Shown here one piece after another: positions 47,016-55,761 of a DNA stretch of 64,000 nt. Every line of letters starts with the position of its first letter. Within the stretch, counting starts at the first letter, position 1. This stretch comes from Synergistaceae bacterium (GTDB lineage: Bacteria > Synergistota > Synergistia > Synergistales > Aminobacteriaceae), in the NCBI GenBank assembly GCA_018436725.1, contig JAHDKT010000026.1, forward strand, positions 64,001 to 128,000, in the 5' to 3' direction. Made by a program: the position numbers and the translations under genes. The notes under the pieces are model-generated. The model was not told the DNA's origin. It worked only from the letters and a program-made list of their open reading frames with translations, and did not search any database.

Positions 47016-48839
47016 ATGAGAAAACACCGTCGTGGAATCCCCCTGAAAACTTTCCTGACAGCGGTACTCGTGCTCGTTATTCTGACGAGTACGGGGCTCG
47101 TCGGGTATATCGCTCAACGGCACAGCCATAAAACGGTGTACGAGATGGGGCGCTTGCTGTTGCAGGAGATCTCCGCACGCATCGTCGAGCATATTCGCGC
47201 TTACTTGGATACGCCGCACCGAATCAACGAACTGAACGCGACGGCGATGGAAGAGGGGCGCTTCTCCCCCGACGATCCGGGGCCTCTGGAACGCCGCTTC
47301 TGGCGCCAGATCGGGATCTACACAACCGTTTCGAGCATCTATTTCGGCAATTCCTCCGGAGGCATCGTAAACAGCGGGAGAGAAGCCGAAGGAGACTCGC
47401 TCTACGTCATTTTCACCGAAGGGAACAAAGCGGGCCCTTTCTTCAAGTACCGAGTCGACGAAGAGGGCCGAAAAACGACGATGACGAACACCATCCCCTC
47501 GTTCGACGCCCGCGCCCGAAGCTGGTACTCGCGCGCCGCAGAGAAGGGCGGAAGCGTCTGGAGCGATATCTATATCCTCTTTACGGGGCAGGACATGGCC
47601 CTCGCGGCGAGCCGTCCCGTCTACGGAGAGGACGGCGGTTTGCTGGGCGTGGTCTCCGTGGACATCTTTCTCTCCAGGATCGAGCAGTTTCTGCGGAGTC
47701 TGAGCATAGCCGAAACGGGGATCGCTTTCGTCATGGAGCGCTCCGGTTTGCTGGTCGCCGCATCGACGGGGACCCCGGCGCTTCGTCCGCCCGAGGGAGA
47801 GGCCGCGGCGAGGCGCCTCGGCATACAGGAGAGCGAGCACCCCCTTATCGGACTTGCCGGAGAACAGTTCGCCGTACTGCACGGAAACGGCGAAACTTTC
47901 CAAAAGCCGTTGCACACCACTTTCTCCAAGAACGGGGAGAACTACCTTTTCCAGATAAGCCCGCTTCGGGATTCGTACGGCATCGACTGGCTGGCGGCGG
48001 TCATCGTACCGCAGAGCGACTTTACCGGGATGCTGGAGGATGGCAACAGGATAACGAACTTCTTCATCCTGCTGGTTCTGTCGGCCTCGGTACTGCTGGC
48101 GACGTTCGCGGCCCGGTGGCTTACAAAGCCTATTCTGCGGTTGAACGAGGCCACGGGAGCCCTTGCGAAGGGGAAGCTACCGGTCGGAATCGAAGTGGAC
48201 AGCATGATCATGGAGGTGCGGGAACTCGCGAACGCCTTTAATCACATGGCCGCACGGCTGCACGGGACGATCGAGGGGCTGCATACCGAGGTCGAGCAGC
48301 GACGCCGAATCGAGAACGCACTCAGGGAGAGCGAGGAGAAACTTCGAGTGCAGGCGGCCAGAGATCACCTTACCGGCCTGCCGAACAGGCGGGCCTTCAT
48401 CGATCGTTTGGAGAACGAACTGGCGAGAGTCCGGCGCTTCCGCACAAAATGCGCGCTGATGATGATCGACATCGATCACTTCAAGCTGGTGAACGATCGC
48501 AACGGACACGCCGCAGGCGACAGGGTACTGAAAGCATTTGCGAACGTCCTCGGGGCAACGCTCCGACAGGCCGATTTCGCCGGGCGCCTCGGAGGAGAGG
48601 AGTTCGGGCTGCTTCTCCCGGAGACCACTCCTTCGGCGGCGCTCGTGCTCGCCGAACGCCTTCGAAGAAAGTTCGAGGAGCTGCACGTGGAAACCTCGTC
48701 GGGAACGATCAGGTTCACCGCGAGCGTCGGTGTCGCGGCGGTTCTTCCGGAGGATGAAAGCATCGACGCACCCCTTGCCCGCGCGGACGAAGCGCTCTAC
48801 CGCGCGAAAAGCAAGGGGCGCAACCGGGTGGAGGATTAG
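47016..48839 (+). CDS. Membrane diguanylate cyclase with dCACHE sensor
   Basis: A 607-aa protein. Helix FLTAVLVLVILTSTGLVGYI, a large extracytoplasmic dCACHE domain (about 40-330; SWYSRAAEKGGSVWSDIYIL), second helix FFILLVLSASVLLATFAARW, HAMP, coiled coil and a GGDEF domain. Active site RLGGEEFG and RDHLTGLPNRRAF are intact. An inhibitory I-site RQAD lies five residues before GGEEF, so product feedback is expected. It makes c-di-GMP in response to a small ligand such as an amino or organic acid. Start 47016 is preferred over 47007 because AGAGG is nine bases upstream. Confidence 0.9.
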   Translation: MRKHRRGIPLKTFLTAVLVLVILTSTGLVGYIAQRHSHKTVYEMGRLLLQEISARIVEHIRAYLDTPHRINELNATAMEEGRFSPDDPGPLERRFWRQIGIYTTVSSIYFGNSSGGIVNSGREAEGDSLYVIFTEGNKAGPFFKYRVDEEGRKTTMTNTIPSFDARARSWYSRAAEKGGSVWSDIYILFTGQDMALAASRPVYGEDGGLLGVVSVDIFLSRIEQFLRSLSIAETGIAFVMERSGLLVAASTGTPALRPPEGEAAARRLGIQESEHPLIGLAGEQFAVLHGNGETFQKPLHTTFSKNGENYLFQISPLRDSYGIDWLAAVIVPQSDFTGMLEDGNRITNFFILLVLSASVLLATFAARWLTKPILRLNEATGALAKGKLPVGIEVDSMIMEVRELANAFNHMAARLHGTIEGLHTEVEQRRRIENALRESEEKLRVQAARDHLTGLPNRRAFIDRLENELARVRRFRTKCALMMIDIDHFKLVNDRNGHAAGDRVLKAFANVLGATLRQADFAGRLGGEEFGLLLPETTPSAALVLAERLRRKFEELHVETSSGTIRFTASVGVAAVLPEDESIDAPLARADEALYRAKSKGRNRVED

Positions 48840-48960
48840 CGCGGGACTACTTGCCCACGCTCCGGCGAAACCTTTGCCGACGGATTTCGCACGTCCATCG
48901 GCGTACGCCTCCAAGCGCCCGGCAATCCGTTCTTCGCTCCAAGGTACCTTTTCATACTCT

Positions 48961-49001
48961 ACGACAAAGACACCTTCCAGAAAAGAAGGTGTCTTTGTCG
49001 T
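48961..49001. terminator. Hairpin terminator after the diguanylate cyclase gene
   Basis: 48961-48977 and 48985-49001 form a perfect 17-base stem with a 7-base loop, between the convergent diguanylate cyclase and OB-fold genes. Only a short T-run follows on the plus strand. Probably works in both directions. Confidence 0.75.
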
Positions 49002-49031
49002 TTGGCTCCTCGCAGTCTTAGCGAAATCTAT

Positions 49032-49331
49032 CTATATCGCCGCGTTCTCAAGAGAGTCGGCAAGAATGAACATTTCGCCGCTCCCCGTCGACGAGCGAAG
49101 CGTCCCGGACACCCGGACGGTATCGCCGTGCCCCTTGGCCCTGAGCCACTCCTGAAGCGCCGTGTCGAAGACGCGCACCGGAAGGAAGCTGGGCCGCTCC
49201 ACACCGTCATATCCGACGGTCATCTGCTTCACGGCGAATTTGAGGTAGGTTCCGTGCCGATTTCGCCCGACCATATCGCCTTTGGGCAGATGAATCGCTC
49301 CGGTAACCACAACGGAATTTTCACAGTTCAA
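49032..49331 (-). CDS. Small OB-fold (SSB/PriB-like) protein, copy A
   Basis: A 99-aa protein: NSVVVTGAIHL, YLKFAVKQ, FLPVRVFD, DTVRVSGTLRSS and GSGEMFI. The strand pattern resembles short single-strand DNA-binding OB folds (SSB, PriB). It has no acidic SSB tail. It aligns without gaps to the protein at 55313-55609 (40 identities in the 89 positions I counted). It starts with TTG at 49331, with AAGGAG about 11 bases upstream. It lies 90 bases after the betaine-type binding protein gene and may be cotranscribed. Function inferred from fold only. Confidence 0.6.
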   Translation of the reverse strand: MNCENSVVVTGAIHLPKGDMVGRNRHGTYLKFAVKQMTVGYDGVERPSFLPVRVFDTALQEWLRAKGHGDTVRVSGTLRSSTGSGEMFILADSLENAAI

Positions 49332-49421
49332 CTACAATTCAACTCCTTAAGTACAATATCCCCACCCATTAGGGTAGATGATGAAGATACCACTTTTTAC
49401 CTTTTTTCGCAAATTTTTTTT

Positions 49422-50327
49422 CTACTTGACCAGCCCTTTTTCGCGGAGGAACGCGCCCGCGATGTCCGCAGGGTCCTCCCCTTCGTCGAATGCCAGGTTC
49501 ATCGAGGCCATCGCCTGCTCGTCGATCCGTCCGCTCAGCTTTTCAACGACACCGACAAGGCCGGGGTACTTCTCCGCAAGAGCAAGAGGCAGCACGAACG
49601 CGGCGCTGTAGTCCGGGAAGAACTCCTTGTCGTCCTCAAGAAGCACGAGGTTGAATTTCCCTATCCGCGAGTCGGTCGAGTAGGCTGCGATGACCTCGAC
49701 TTCTCCTTGCATCAGCGCCATGTACATCATGGCGTACTGCATCGGCAGGACGTCACGGAAGGTGATGCCGTACCGTTCCGACCAGCCGGGATAGGCGTCG
49801 AGTCTGGTGTCGAAGTTCTCGTCTCCGCCGAGCTTCCAGCCGGGCGCGTGAGCGGCCAGGTCGGACGCTTTCTTCAGAGTGTATTTCTCCGCCGTCTCGG
49901 GACGCACCGCCATGATGTACGTGTTGTTGAATCCCACCGGGCGCGTCCAGGTCATGCCGAAGTGCTTCTCGAAACCCTCCTTTACCATCCTGAACGTCTC
50001 GTCGGAGGGTTTCGATTCCCCTTCGTAGCGCAGGATGCCTGTGAGCTGCGTCCCCGTCCATGACGGATAGAGATCGATTTCCCCGGCGGCCATCGCTTGA
50101 TGGAGGACGGCAGACCCGGCGAATTCCGTGTTCAGCGTCGTGCGCAGGCCGGTGTGCTCCTCGACGAGGAGTTTCGCCATCCAGGCGAGGATGATCGTCT
50201 CGTTGACGTTCTGCGAGGCGATACGCAGCCGCCCCTCATACTTCATCGGATCGTCGGCGGACGCTGCGGGAACAAGCAGCCCTGTCGTCAGAGCGAGCGA
50301 GAGAACGAATGCGAGTATTTTCTTCAT
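49422..50327 (-). CDS. Glycine betaine/quaternary amine-type ABC substrate-binding protein
   Basis: A 301-aa protein. Signal peptide KILAFVLSLALTTGLLVPAAS ending near ASADD; OpuAC domain with LRIASQNVNETIILAWMAKL, EIDLYPSWTGTQL, FNNTYIMAVR and EVIAAYSTDSRIGKFNLVLL. This is the OsmF/OpuCC group that binds quaternary or related osmolytes. The usual aromatic cage cannot be confirmed by eye. AAGGAGAG precedes the ATG at 50327. It is the last transporter gene of the operon, with permease and ATPase upstream. Confidence 0.85.
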   Translation of the reverse strand: MKKILAFVLSLALTTGLLVPAASADDPMKYEGRLRIASQNVNETIILAWMAKLLVEEHTGLRTTLNTEFAGSAVLHQAMAAGEIDLYPSWTGTQLTGILRYEGESKPSDETFRMVKEGFEKHFGMTWTRPVGFNNTYIMAVRPETAEKYTLKKASDLAAHAPGWKLGGDENFDTRLDAYPGWSERYGITFRDVLPMQYAMMYMALMQGEVEVIAAYSTDSRIGKFNLVLLEDDKEFFPDYSAAFVLPLALAEKYPGLVGVVEKLSGRIDEQAMASMNLAFDEGEDPADIAGAFLREKGLVK

Positions 50328-50414
50328 GAGAGCACTCTCCTTATAATATAGAATGTATGATGCATTTTGCGGGGCGGGCATGAAGCCTCACACCGCGGAG
50401 TTGGATCCGGTTTC

Positions 50415-51107
50415 TCAGGGACGGGCTGGTTCACCGTGTCGTCTCGCCAGCCGCTTCGCCCGCGCGGAGGGGTTGAAGTATTCCTGCGCGCGCTTCAGCA
50501 GCCAGTCCGCGGCGAGGGCGAGCAGCGTCGCGGGGATGGCCCCGGCGAGGATGATCTCGTTCCGTATGGAAGAGAGACCGGAGAAGATGAGCCGTCCGAG
50601 TCCGCCGCCGCCGATGGCGGAGGCAAGCGTCGCCGTCCCGATGGTCCAGACCATGGCCACCCGGACGCCGGCGACGAGGACCGGAAGAGCGAGCGGAAGC
50701 TGTACCTTGACGAGGATCTGGTAGTCGGTCATTTCCATTCCGCGCGCCGCCTGCACGTACGACTTCGGAACGCTCCGGATGCCGGTGTAGGTGTTCTGAA
50801 GCACGGGGAGCATGGCGTAGAGGAAGAGCGCGCAGATCGCGTTGTCGTTCCCTATGCCGAAGACGAAGATCAGAAAACCCAGCAGCGCGAGGCTCGGCAC
50901 CGTCTGAAAGACGTTCGCCAGACCGATGACGTACGGGGCGGCGCGTTCGTTCCGCGTGAGGTAGATCCCCAGAGGAACGCAGACGGCCACTGTGATACCC
51001 ACGGCGATCAGAGAGATCAGCAGGTGTTCCCCGGTCAGCCGGAGTATCCGTTGCCAGTTCCTTCCGACGAAGGTAATGAACAGGTCGATCAAGCTCCTCT
51101 GATTCAT
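50415..51107 (-). CDS. Glycine betaine-type ABC transporter permease
   Basis: A 230-aa membrane protein with about six helices of the OpuAB/ProW group: HLLISLIAVGITVAVCVPLG, TVPSLALLGFLIF and the EAA loop YVQAARGMEMTDYQILVKVQ with LPLALPVLVAGVRVA. A single permease gene implies a homodimeric channel. The start overlaps the ATPase stop by four bases. Confidence 0.87.
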   Translation of the reverse strand: MNQRSLIDLFITFVGRNWQRILRLTGEHLLISLIAVGITVAVCVPLGIYLTRNERAAPYVIGLANVFQTVPSLALLGFLIFVFGIGNDNAICALFLYAMLPVLQNTYTGIRSVPKSYVQAARGMEMTDYQILVKVQLPLALPVLVAGVRVAMVWTIGTATLASAIGGGGLGRLIFSGLSSIRNEIILAGAIPATLLALAADWLLKRAQEYFNPSARAKRLARRHGEPARP

Positions 51108-52294
51108 CGCGCTCCCTCCTTCTTTTCTTCGACCGCGCGGACCTGCCGGTTTCCTCGGAGGCGGTTCATCGCAAGGCGGGAGAGCCCCGCAGAGGTGACG
51201 ACGCCCAGCAGGCGGTCGTTCGCGTCGAGCACGGGGATGGAGATATCCTTGTCGGCGAGCATCTCCGCTACGTCGCGGAGCACCGCGTCGTCGAGGTAGA
51301 GCTTCCTGTCGCGGGAGAGACTTTCGACGACGCCCTTACCCGCCACCGCAGCGCGCCGCACTCGCCCGAGCAAGGCCGCGCCGAGCCATACGCCGCTCTT
51401 CGGTTCGACAACGTGTATAAACTCGCGGTCGTTCTCCTCCATCCGTTCGAGAACCGACGCGGCGCTCTCGGAGGGGAGCGCTCTGGCCCACGGCTCCTCC
51501 AGCAGCACGCCGACCGGATCGTCGGGCGACATCTGGGAGAGTCTGTCCTCGCCGATGAAGTTTCGGATGAAGTCGTTCTTCGGCGAGGTCTGAATCTCCT
51601 CGGGCGTTCCTATCTGCTCCACCCTGCCGTTCCTCAGAATGGCGACGCGGTCGGAAATACGGATGGCCTCGTCCATGTCGTGCGTGACGAAGACGATGGT
51701 CTTTCGGAGATTTTTCTGCAGCGAGACGAGTTCGTTCTGCAACGTTTCCCGGCTGATCGGATCGAGCGCGCCGAACGGCTCGTCCATCAGGATGACCTGC
51801 GGGTCCGCCGCAAGTGCTCGGAGAACGCCGATACGCTGTTTCTGCCCGCCGCTGAGCTGCTCGGGGAGGCGGTAGCGATAACGTACGGGGGAGAGCCCCG
51901 CCATGTCGAGCAGTTCGTCCGCCCGCGACCGCATCTTCGCTGCGGACCACCCGAGCAGCGCCGGGACGACGTTGATGTTCTCCGCGACGGTGAGGTGCGG
52001 GAAGAGTGCGATCTCCTGGACCACGTAGCCGATACGGCGCCGCAGCGCGACGGGATCGCACACTCCGATGTCCTCTCCGCCGACGAGAATGTCCCCGGAT
52101 GTGGGCTCTTCGAGGCGGTTGATCATCTTGAGCGTGGTCGTCTTGCCGCACCCCGACGGACCGATGAGGCTGATCAGCTCTCCCCGGCGGATATCGAGGT
52201 TCAAAGCGTCCACCGCTTTCGTTCCGTCGGGGTAGATTTTGCTCACCTCCGTGAAGACGACGCCGTCTCCCGAGGCGATTCGATCCGCGTTCAT
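51104..52294 (-). CDS. Glycine betaine-type ABC transporter ATPase with CBS domains
   Basis: A 396-aa protein. Walker A GPSGCGKTT, Q-loop VVQEIALFPH, signature LSGGQKQRIGVLRAL, Walker B VILMDEPFGALD and H-loop VTHDMDEA. After residue 240 a C-terminal extension holds a CBS pair (REFIHVVEPKSGVWLGAALL, then ISIPVLDANDRLLGVVTSAG); in OpuA such domains sense ionic strength or nucleotides. The ATG overlaps the aminotransferase stop (ATGA). The operon layout couples it to both the enzyme and the permease. Confidence 0.9.
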   Translation of the reverse strand: MNADRIASGDGVVFTEVSKIYPDGTKAVDALNLDIRRGELISLIGPSGCGKTTTLKMINRLEEPTSGDILVGGEDIGVCDPVALRRRIGYVVQEIALFPHLTVAENINVVPALLGWSAAKMRSRADELLDMAGLSPVRYRYRLPEQLSGGQKQRIGVLRALAADPQVILMDEPFGALDPISRETLQNELVSLQKNLRKTIVFVTHDMDEAIRISDRVAILRNGRVEQIGTPEEIQTSPKNDFIRNFIGEDRLSQMSPDDPVGVLLEEPWARALPSESAASVLERMEENDREFIHVVEPKSGVWLGAALLGRVRRAAVAGKGVVESLSRDRKLYLDDAVLRDVAEMLADKDISIPVLDANDRLLGVVTSAGLSRLAMNRLRGNRQVRAVEEKKEGAR

Positions 52295-53406
52295 GCTTCG
52301 CCCTCCCCGTATCCCGAAAGGACGCCGCGCAGCGCCGCCAGGAAAAAGTCGTTCTGCTCCGGCGTACCGACGGTCACTCTGAGCGAAGAGCCGAACCCCC
52401 AGCCGCCGCAGGGCCGTACGATGACGCCTCTTCGGAGCAGCTTTCCGAAAACTTCGTCCGCGTCGGCCTGGAATGTAACGAAGATGAAGTTGGCGTGCGA
52501 CTGAAGCGCCTTGCCCCCCATTCCGAGAAGGGCCTTCGTCACACGCTCCCGCTCCCGCACCGTCGCCGCGATCGCCTCGTTGAACGGCGCCTCGTCCCCC
52601 TTCAGAGATGCCGACGCCCCCGCGATGGCGACTCTGTTGGCGTTGAACGGCTCGCTCACCGTATCGATGGTTCGCACCATCTCCGGACGGGCCAGAGCAT
52701 ACCCGATGCGCGCACCCGCAAGCCCCCACGCCTTCGAGAAGGTCCGCACGACGATCAGGTTGCATTCCGCCTCCAGAAGCTTCGCGACCGACGGCAGCTC
52801 TTCCGGCGAAGCAAACTCGGCGTACGCCTCGTCGAGCACGAGCCAGACCCCGCGCGGCAGGCGCTTTATCAGAGTCTCCACGCTCTTTTTGGGAAGCAGC
52901 AGGCCTGTGGGGTTGTTCGGGTTGGCAAGCCAGATCAGCTTGGTTCTCCCGGTGAGGGCGCGCTCCATCTCGCGGAGGTTGACGGAGAGATCCTCCTTGA
53001 GCATGATCTCCTTCGGCGTCGCCCCCATGACGAGCGAAATCTCCCTGTAGAGCCCGTAGGTGGCGCGGGAGAGCACGACCTCGTCGCCCGGATCGAGGAA
53101 GACCTTGCCCAGCGTCTGGAGCATTCCCTCGGCGCCGTGGGAGATGGCCACCCACTCCGGGCCGAGCCCGAATCGCTCGCCGATGAGCCCCTTGATCTCC
53201 CTGAAGGAGACGTCCGGGTAGGCGTTGAGCTTTCCTATCTCCTCCGTCATCGCCCTGCGTGCGGCGGGGAAGGGACCGTACGGGTTCTCGTTCGAGCCGA
53301 GCTTCACGATCTTTTCGAGCCCCAGCTCCCGCCGCACTTCCTCGACGGTCTTCCCGGGAACATAGGGAGTCGCCGTCGCGACTGCCTTGCGAACTCCCGC
53401 GATCAT
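52291..53406 (-). CDS. HisC-type PLP aminotransferase
   Basis: A 371-aa fold-type-I aminotransferase close to histidinol-phosphate aminotransferase: LGSNENPYGPFPAARRAM, LIWLANPNNPTGLLLPK, LVLDEAYAEFA and the PLP lysine in VVRTFSKAWGLAGARIGYAL. No other his genes are near, and both ends overlap neighbours by four bases (TPP enzyme upstream, transporter ATPase downstream). It therefore probably transaminates a different substrate, possibly delivering the 2-oxo acid used by the TPP enzyme. The hisC name is avoided for that reason. Confidence 0.82.
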   Translation of the reverse strand: MIAGVRKAVATATPYVPGKTVEEVRRELGLEKIVKLGSNENPYGPFPAARRAMTEEIGKLNAYPDVSFREIKGLIGERFGLGPEWVAISHGAEGMLQTLGKVFLDPGDEVVLSRATYGLYREISLVMGATPKEIMLKEDLSVNLREMERALTGRTKLIWLANPNNPTGLLLPKKSVETLIKRLPRGVWLVLDEAYAEFASPEELPSVAKLLEAECNLIVVRTFSKAWGLAGARIGYALARPEMVRTIDTVSEPFNANRVAIAGASASLKGDEAPFNEAIAATVRERERVTKALLGMGGKALQSHANFIFVTFQADADEVFGKLLRRGVIVRPCGGWGFGSSLRVTVGTPEQNDFFLAALRGVLSGYGEGEA

Positions 53407-55001
53407 CTGTGGAACTCCTTTCCGTTGCGGACTTCGATCAACGACGGGACGGGCTCGGCGAAGGCCTCTTCGAGAGCATCTTCGAGAGCGCCCCGGCCGG
53501 GGGCGAAGTACGGAATTCCGTAGGAAGCCGCCAGCGCGCGGAAGTCGGGGTTCCAGTGATCCACCGCGATCCGCGGCCCTCCCTTCGCATGCTGGCAGCG
53601 CCGGATTTCACCGAACCCTCCGTCGTTCCACAACACCACGGGAAGCGGGATGCGCTCCTGGACGCCCACGGCGAGTTCGGGAAGCGTGAACTGGAACCCC
53701 CCGTCGCCTGCGAGCGCCGCCACCCGACGTTCCGGAAAAGCGCATTTCGTGGCAAGCGCGGCGGGCAGCGCCGCGCCGAGCGTGCCGAAGCCCACCGGGT
53801 GGAGAAAGCGGCGGGGGAGCGCGGCGGGGTACTCGCTGATCGCATAGTAGGAGGGCGTCGTCATATCCGCCCAGAGCGTTCCATCGTCCCCCAACGCCTT
53901 CCGCAGCGCCTTCGTCGTCTCGCGGAGCAGAGGCAACTCATCGGCGAGACCAAGAACCATGCCGAGATCCGCAGCGCACCGGGCATGAATTTCGTCCTTC
54001 CCGGTCCGCTGCGGTGCGCTTCTCTTGCGAACCCCCGCCAGCAGGAGCGGAAGCACCGCTTCGCACGTTCCGTGCAGAAAGACGCCCTTGCGCGAGGAGC
54101 GATGCGCCTCGTCCACATCCGCGGAGATCACCGTTCCGCAGAACTCGAACTCCTCCAGCCAGAGATCCGTCGGGGAGATTTCGGTTCCGAGGGCGAGAAG
54201 GCAATCCGCCCTCGCGAGAAGCTCTCTGGCGGCGGGGAAGTGAAGACGGGCGCCGAGACAGAGCGGATGCTCTTCGGAGAGAACGCCTTTCCCGGCGCAG
54301 GTGAGCAGAACGGGAGCATTCAACGCCTCGGCCGTTCCGCGGACCGCATCGCCGCAGTCCGACGCGCCGCCGCCCGCGAGAATGACGGGAAACTCGGCCC
54401 CGTCGAGCGCGCGGATCGCCTCGGCGACGTGCTCGCCCGAGATGGGGGGCGGACGATCGCCGCGGAGCGCCGGTTCCGGCAGGGGACACGGTTGGGAGAG
54501 GTAGTCGAGCGGAATTTCCACGTGGACCGGCCCCGGTCTGCCCGCCGAGGCCAGCCGGTACGCATGGTCGAGAAGCGGCGCGATCTCCGAGGGGGAGGAC
54601 GCCCTGAAGCTTCCCTTCGTCACCGAGGACGACATCGTTGTGGAATCCCTGAGTTCGTGAAGATACCCTGAACGGGCGGAGAGGTAGCGCGAGGGGATCT
54701 GCGTGGAGATGACCACCATCGGGACGGAGTCGTGGAACGCCTGTCCCATGGGGGTGAGAATGTTCGTCAGCCCCGGCCCCGTGATGACGAGGGCCGTTCC
54801 GGGGTCGCCGGTGGCCTTTCCCCATCCGTAGGCCATGAATCCGGCCCCCTGTTCGTGCCGCGTGGCGATATGCCGGATGGAGCTGTGCGCGAGACCGTCG
54901 TAGACGGCCAAGTTATGAATGCCCGGTATGCCGAAGAGAACGGAAATGTTCAAACGCTCCAGGACCCGGACGGTAGTCATCCCGCCGGTATTCCCTACCA
55001 T
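53403..55001 (-). CDS. TPP-dependent acetolactate-synthase-like enzyme (2-oxo-acid decarboxylase type)
   Basis: A 532-aa protein with the three TPP-enzyme domains. The N-terminal block LFGIPGIHNLAVYDGL with TRHEQGAGFMAYG carries the catalytic Glu; FGTLGAALPAALATK and GDGGFQFTLPELAVG through NDGGFG form the TPP/Mg site. It resembles 5-guanidino-2-oxopentanoate decarboxylase-like proteins more than true IlvB, and no IlvN partner is present. The ATG at 55001 follows AGGAGG. First gene of the operon with the aminotransferase and betaine-type importer; the reaction is unknown but a 2-oxo-acid decarboxylation is likely. Confidence 0.82.
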   Translation of the reverse strand: MVGNTGGMTTVRVLERLNISVLFGIPGIHNLAVYDGLAHSSIRHIATRHEQGAGFMAYGWGKATGDPGTALVITGPGLTNILTPMGQAFHDSVPMVVISTQIPSRYLSARSGYLHELRDSTTMSSSVTKGSFRASSPSEIAPLLDHAYRLASAGRPGPVHVEIPLDYLSQPCPLPEPALRGDRPPPISGEHVAEAIRALDGAEFPVILAGGGASDCGDAVRGTAEALNAPVLLTCAGKGVLSEEHPLCLGARLHFPAARELLARADCLLALGTEISPTDLWLEEFEFCGTVISADVDEAHRSSRKGVFLHGTCEAVLPLLLAGVRKRSAPQRTGKDEIHARCAADLGMVLGLADELPLLRETTKALRKALGDDGTLWADMTTPSYYAISEYPAALPRRFLHPVGFGTLGAALPAALATKCAFPERRVAALAGDGGFQFTLPELAVGVQERIPLPVVLWNDGGFGEIRRCQHAKGGPRIAVDHWNPDFRALAASYGIPYFAPGRGALEDALEEAFAEPVPSLIEVRNGKEFHR

Positions 55002-55312
55002 TGAATCGACCTCCTGTGATGTAGAATGAAATGGACAAAAACCCCCTTGCGGGGGTGAACGCTTCGATGAGGGGGATACCCCTGCATATTCGACAAAAGG
55101 CGAGGCGCCAAAGCGTGCGGGCTTGGAAAACGAGGACAATATAACACGGAGCGGTTCCGCGCGATGAACGAAAAGTGAGGAAAACCGCCGTGTTCGGCAC
55201 AAAAGCAATAAAAGGTATCGACGGTCGAAGAATCGACACCAAGCCCTGAAACAATACGTGAAAGAGGCGTCCCCGGTAGGGGAACGTCCTCGTTCACTCC
55301 GGAAGAGCAGCT
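55002..55312. other. Leader/intergenic region between the OB-fold copy B gene and the TPP operon
   Basis: About 310 bases with no protein gene. It holds the minus-strand promoter of the operon and, close to the start, a small GC-rich terminator-like hairpin listed separately. Confidence 0.45.
55037..55055 (-). terminator. Terminator-like hairpin in the TPP operon leader
   Basis: On the minus strand CCCCC-GCAA-GGGGG is followed at once by TTTTT (plus coordinates 55055 down to 55037), about 36 bases before the ATG at 55001. Just upstream, AGGGGTATCCCCCT (55083-55070) could pair with itself or compete for the terminator's C-run. This may be an attenuator. Confidence 0.5.
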
Positions 55313-55609
55313 TTACGCCAGCTTTTCAATCTCCTGAACGTTTATATACATCTCGCCGCTTCCGAGAGAGGAACGCACATCTCCGCGAATCCGCACCTTC
55401 GCGCCCTCCTCCAGCTCCCTGAAGGAATCCTGAAGCTTCGGGTCGTACACTCTGGCGAGAAGAAAATCCTTCCGGACGCTCCCGTCCGTCCCCGGCGTCT
55501 CCTGGCGGACCGAAAAATGCAGGTATTTTTTCGGTTTGCCGGCGTTCGATGCGCCGCCATGGATCAGATGGAGCGTCCCTGAAACCGTCACGGCGTTTTC
55601 CGTCGTCAT
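55313..55609 (-). CDS. Small OB-fold (SSB/PriB-like) protein, copy B
   Basis: A 98-aa protein: NAVTVSGTLHL, KYLHFSVRQE, FLLARVYD, AKVRIRGDVRSS and GSGEMYI. Paralog of the protein at 49032-49331, gapless over nearly the full length. Short OB fold without an acidic tail, so a role in single-strand nucleic acid binding is possible but unproven. The ATG at 55609 follows GGGAG. Transcribed in the same direction as the TPP operon, 311 bases upstream of it. Confidence 0.62.
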   Translation of the reverse strand: MTTENAVTVSGTLHLIHGGASNAGKPKKYLHFSVRQETPGTDGSVRKDFLLARVYDPKLQDSFRELEEGAKVRIRGDVRSSLGSGEMYINVQEIEKLA

Positions 55610-55761
55610 TGGACATCAACTCCCGTTCTCGGAATATGTGGGGTCTCTTCGGAGAGCCCTTCCTTCAATTTGTTACCATATTGTACCATCTTTGCTCCTC
55701 CTTGTCGCCTCGTTCCCGGAGGGGAATATACGATGTACAATGCATTTCGAAGGAGAGGCCG

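Noticed and set aside
52291-53406. Naming the aminotransferase hisC
   Set aside because: Sequence fits HisC, but no his genes are linked and the operon context suggests another substrate.
55002-55312. T-box or known metabolite riboswitch before the TPP operon
   Set aside because: No GGGTGGTACCGCG-like T-box sequence and no TPP or glycine aptamer signature seen.
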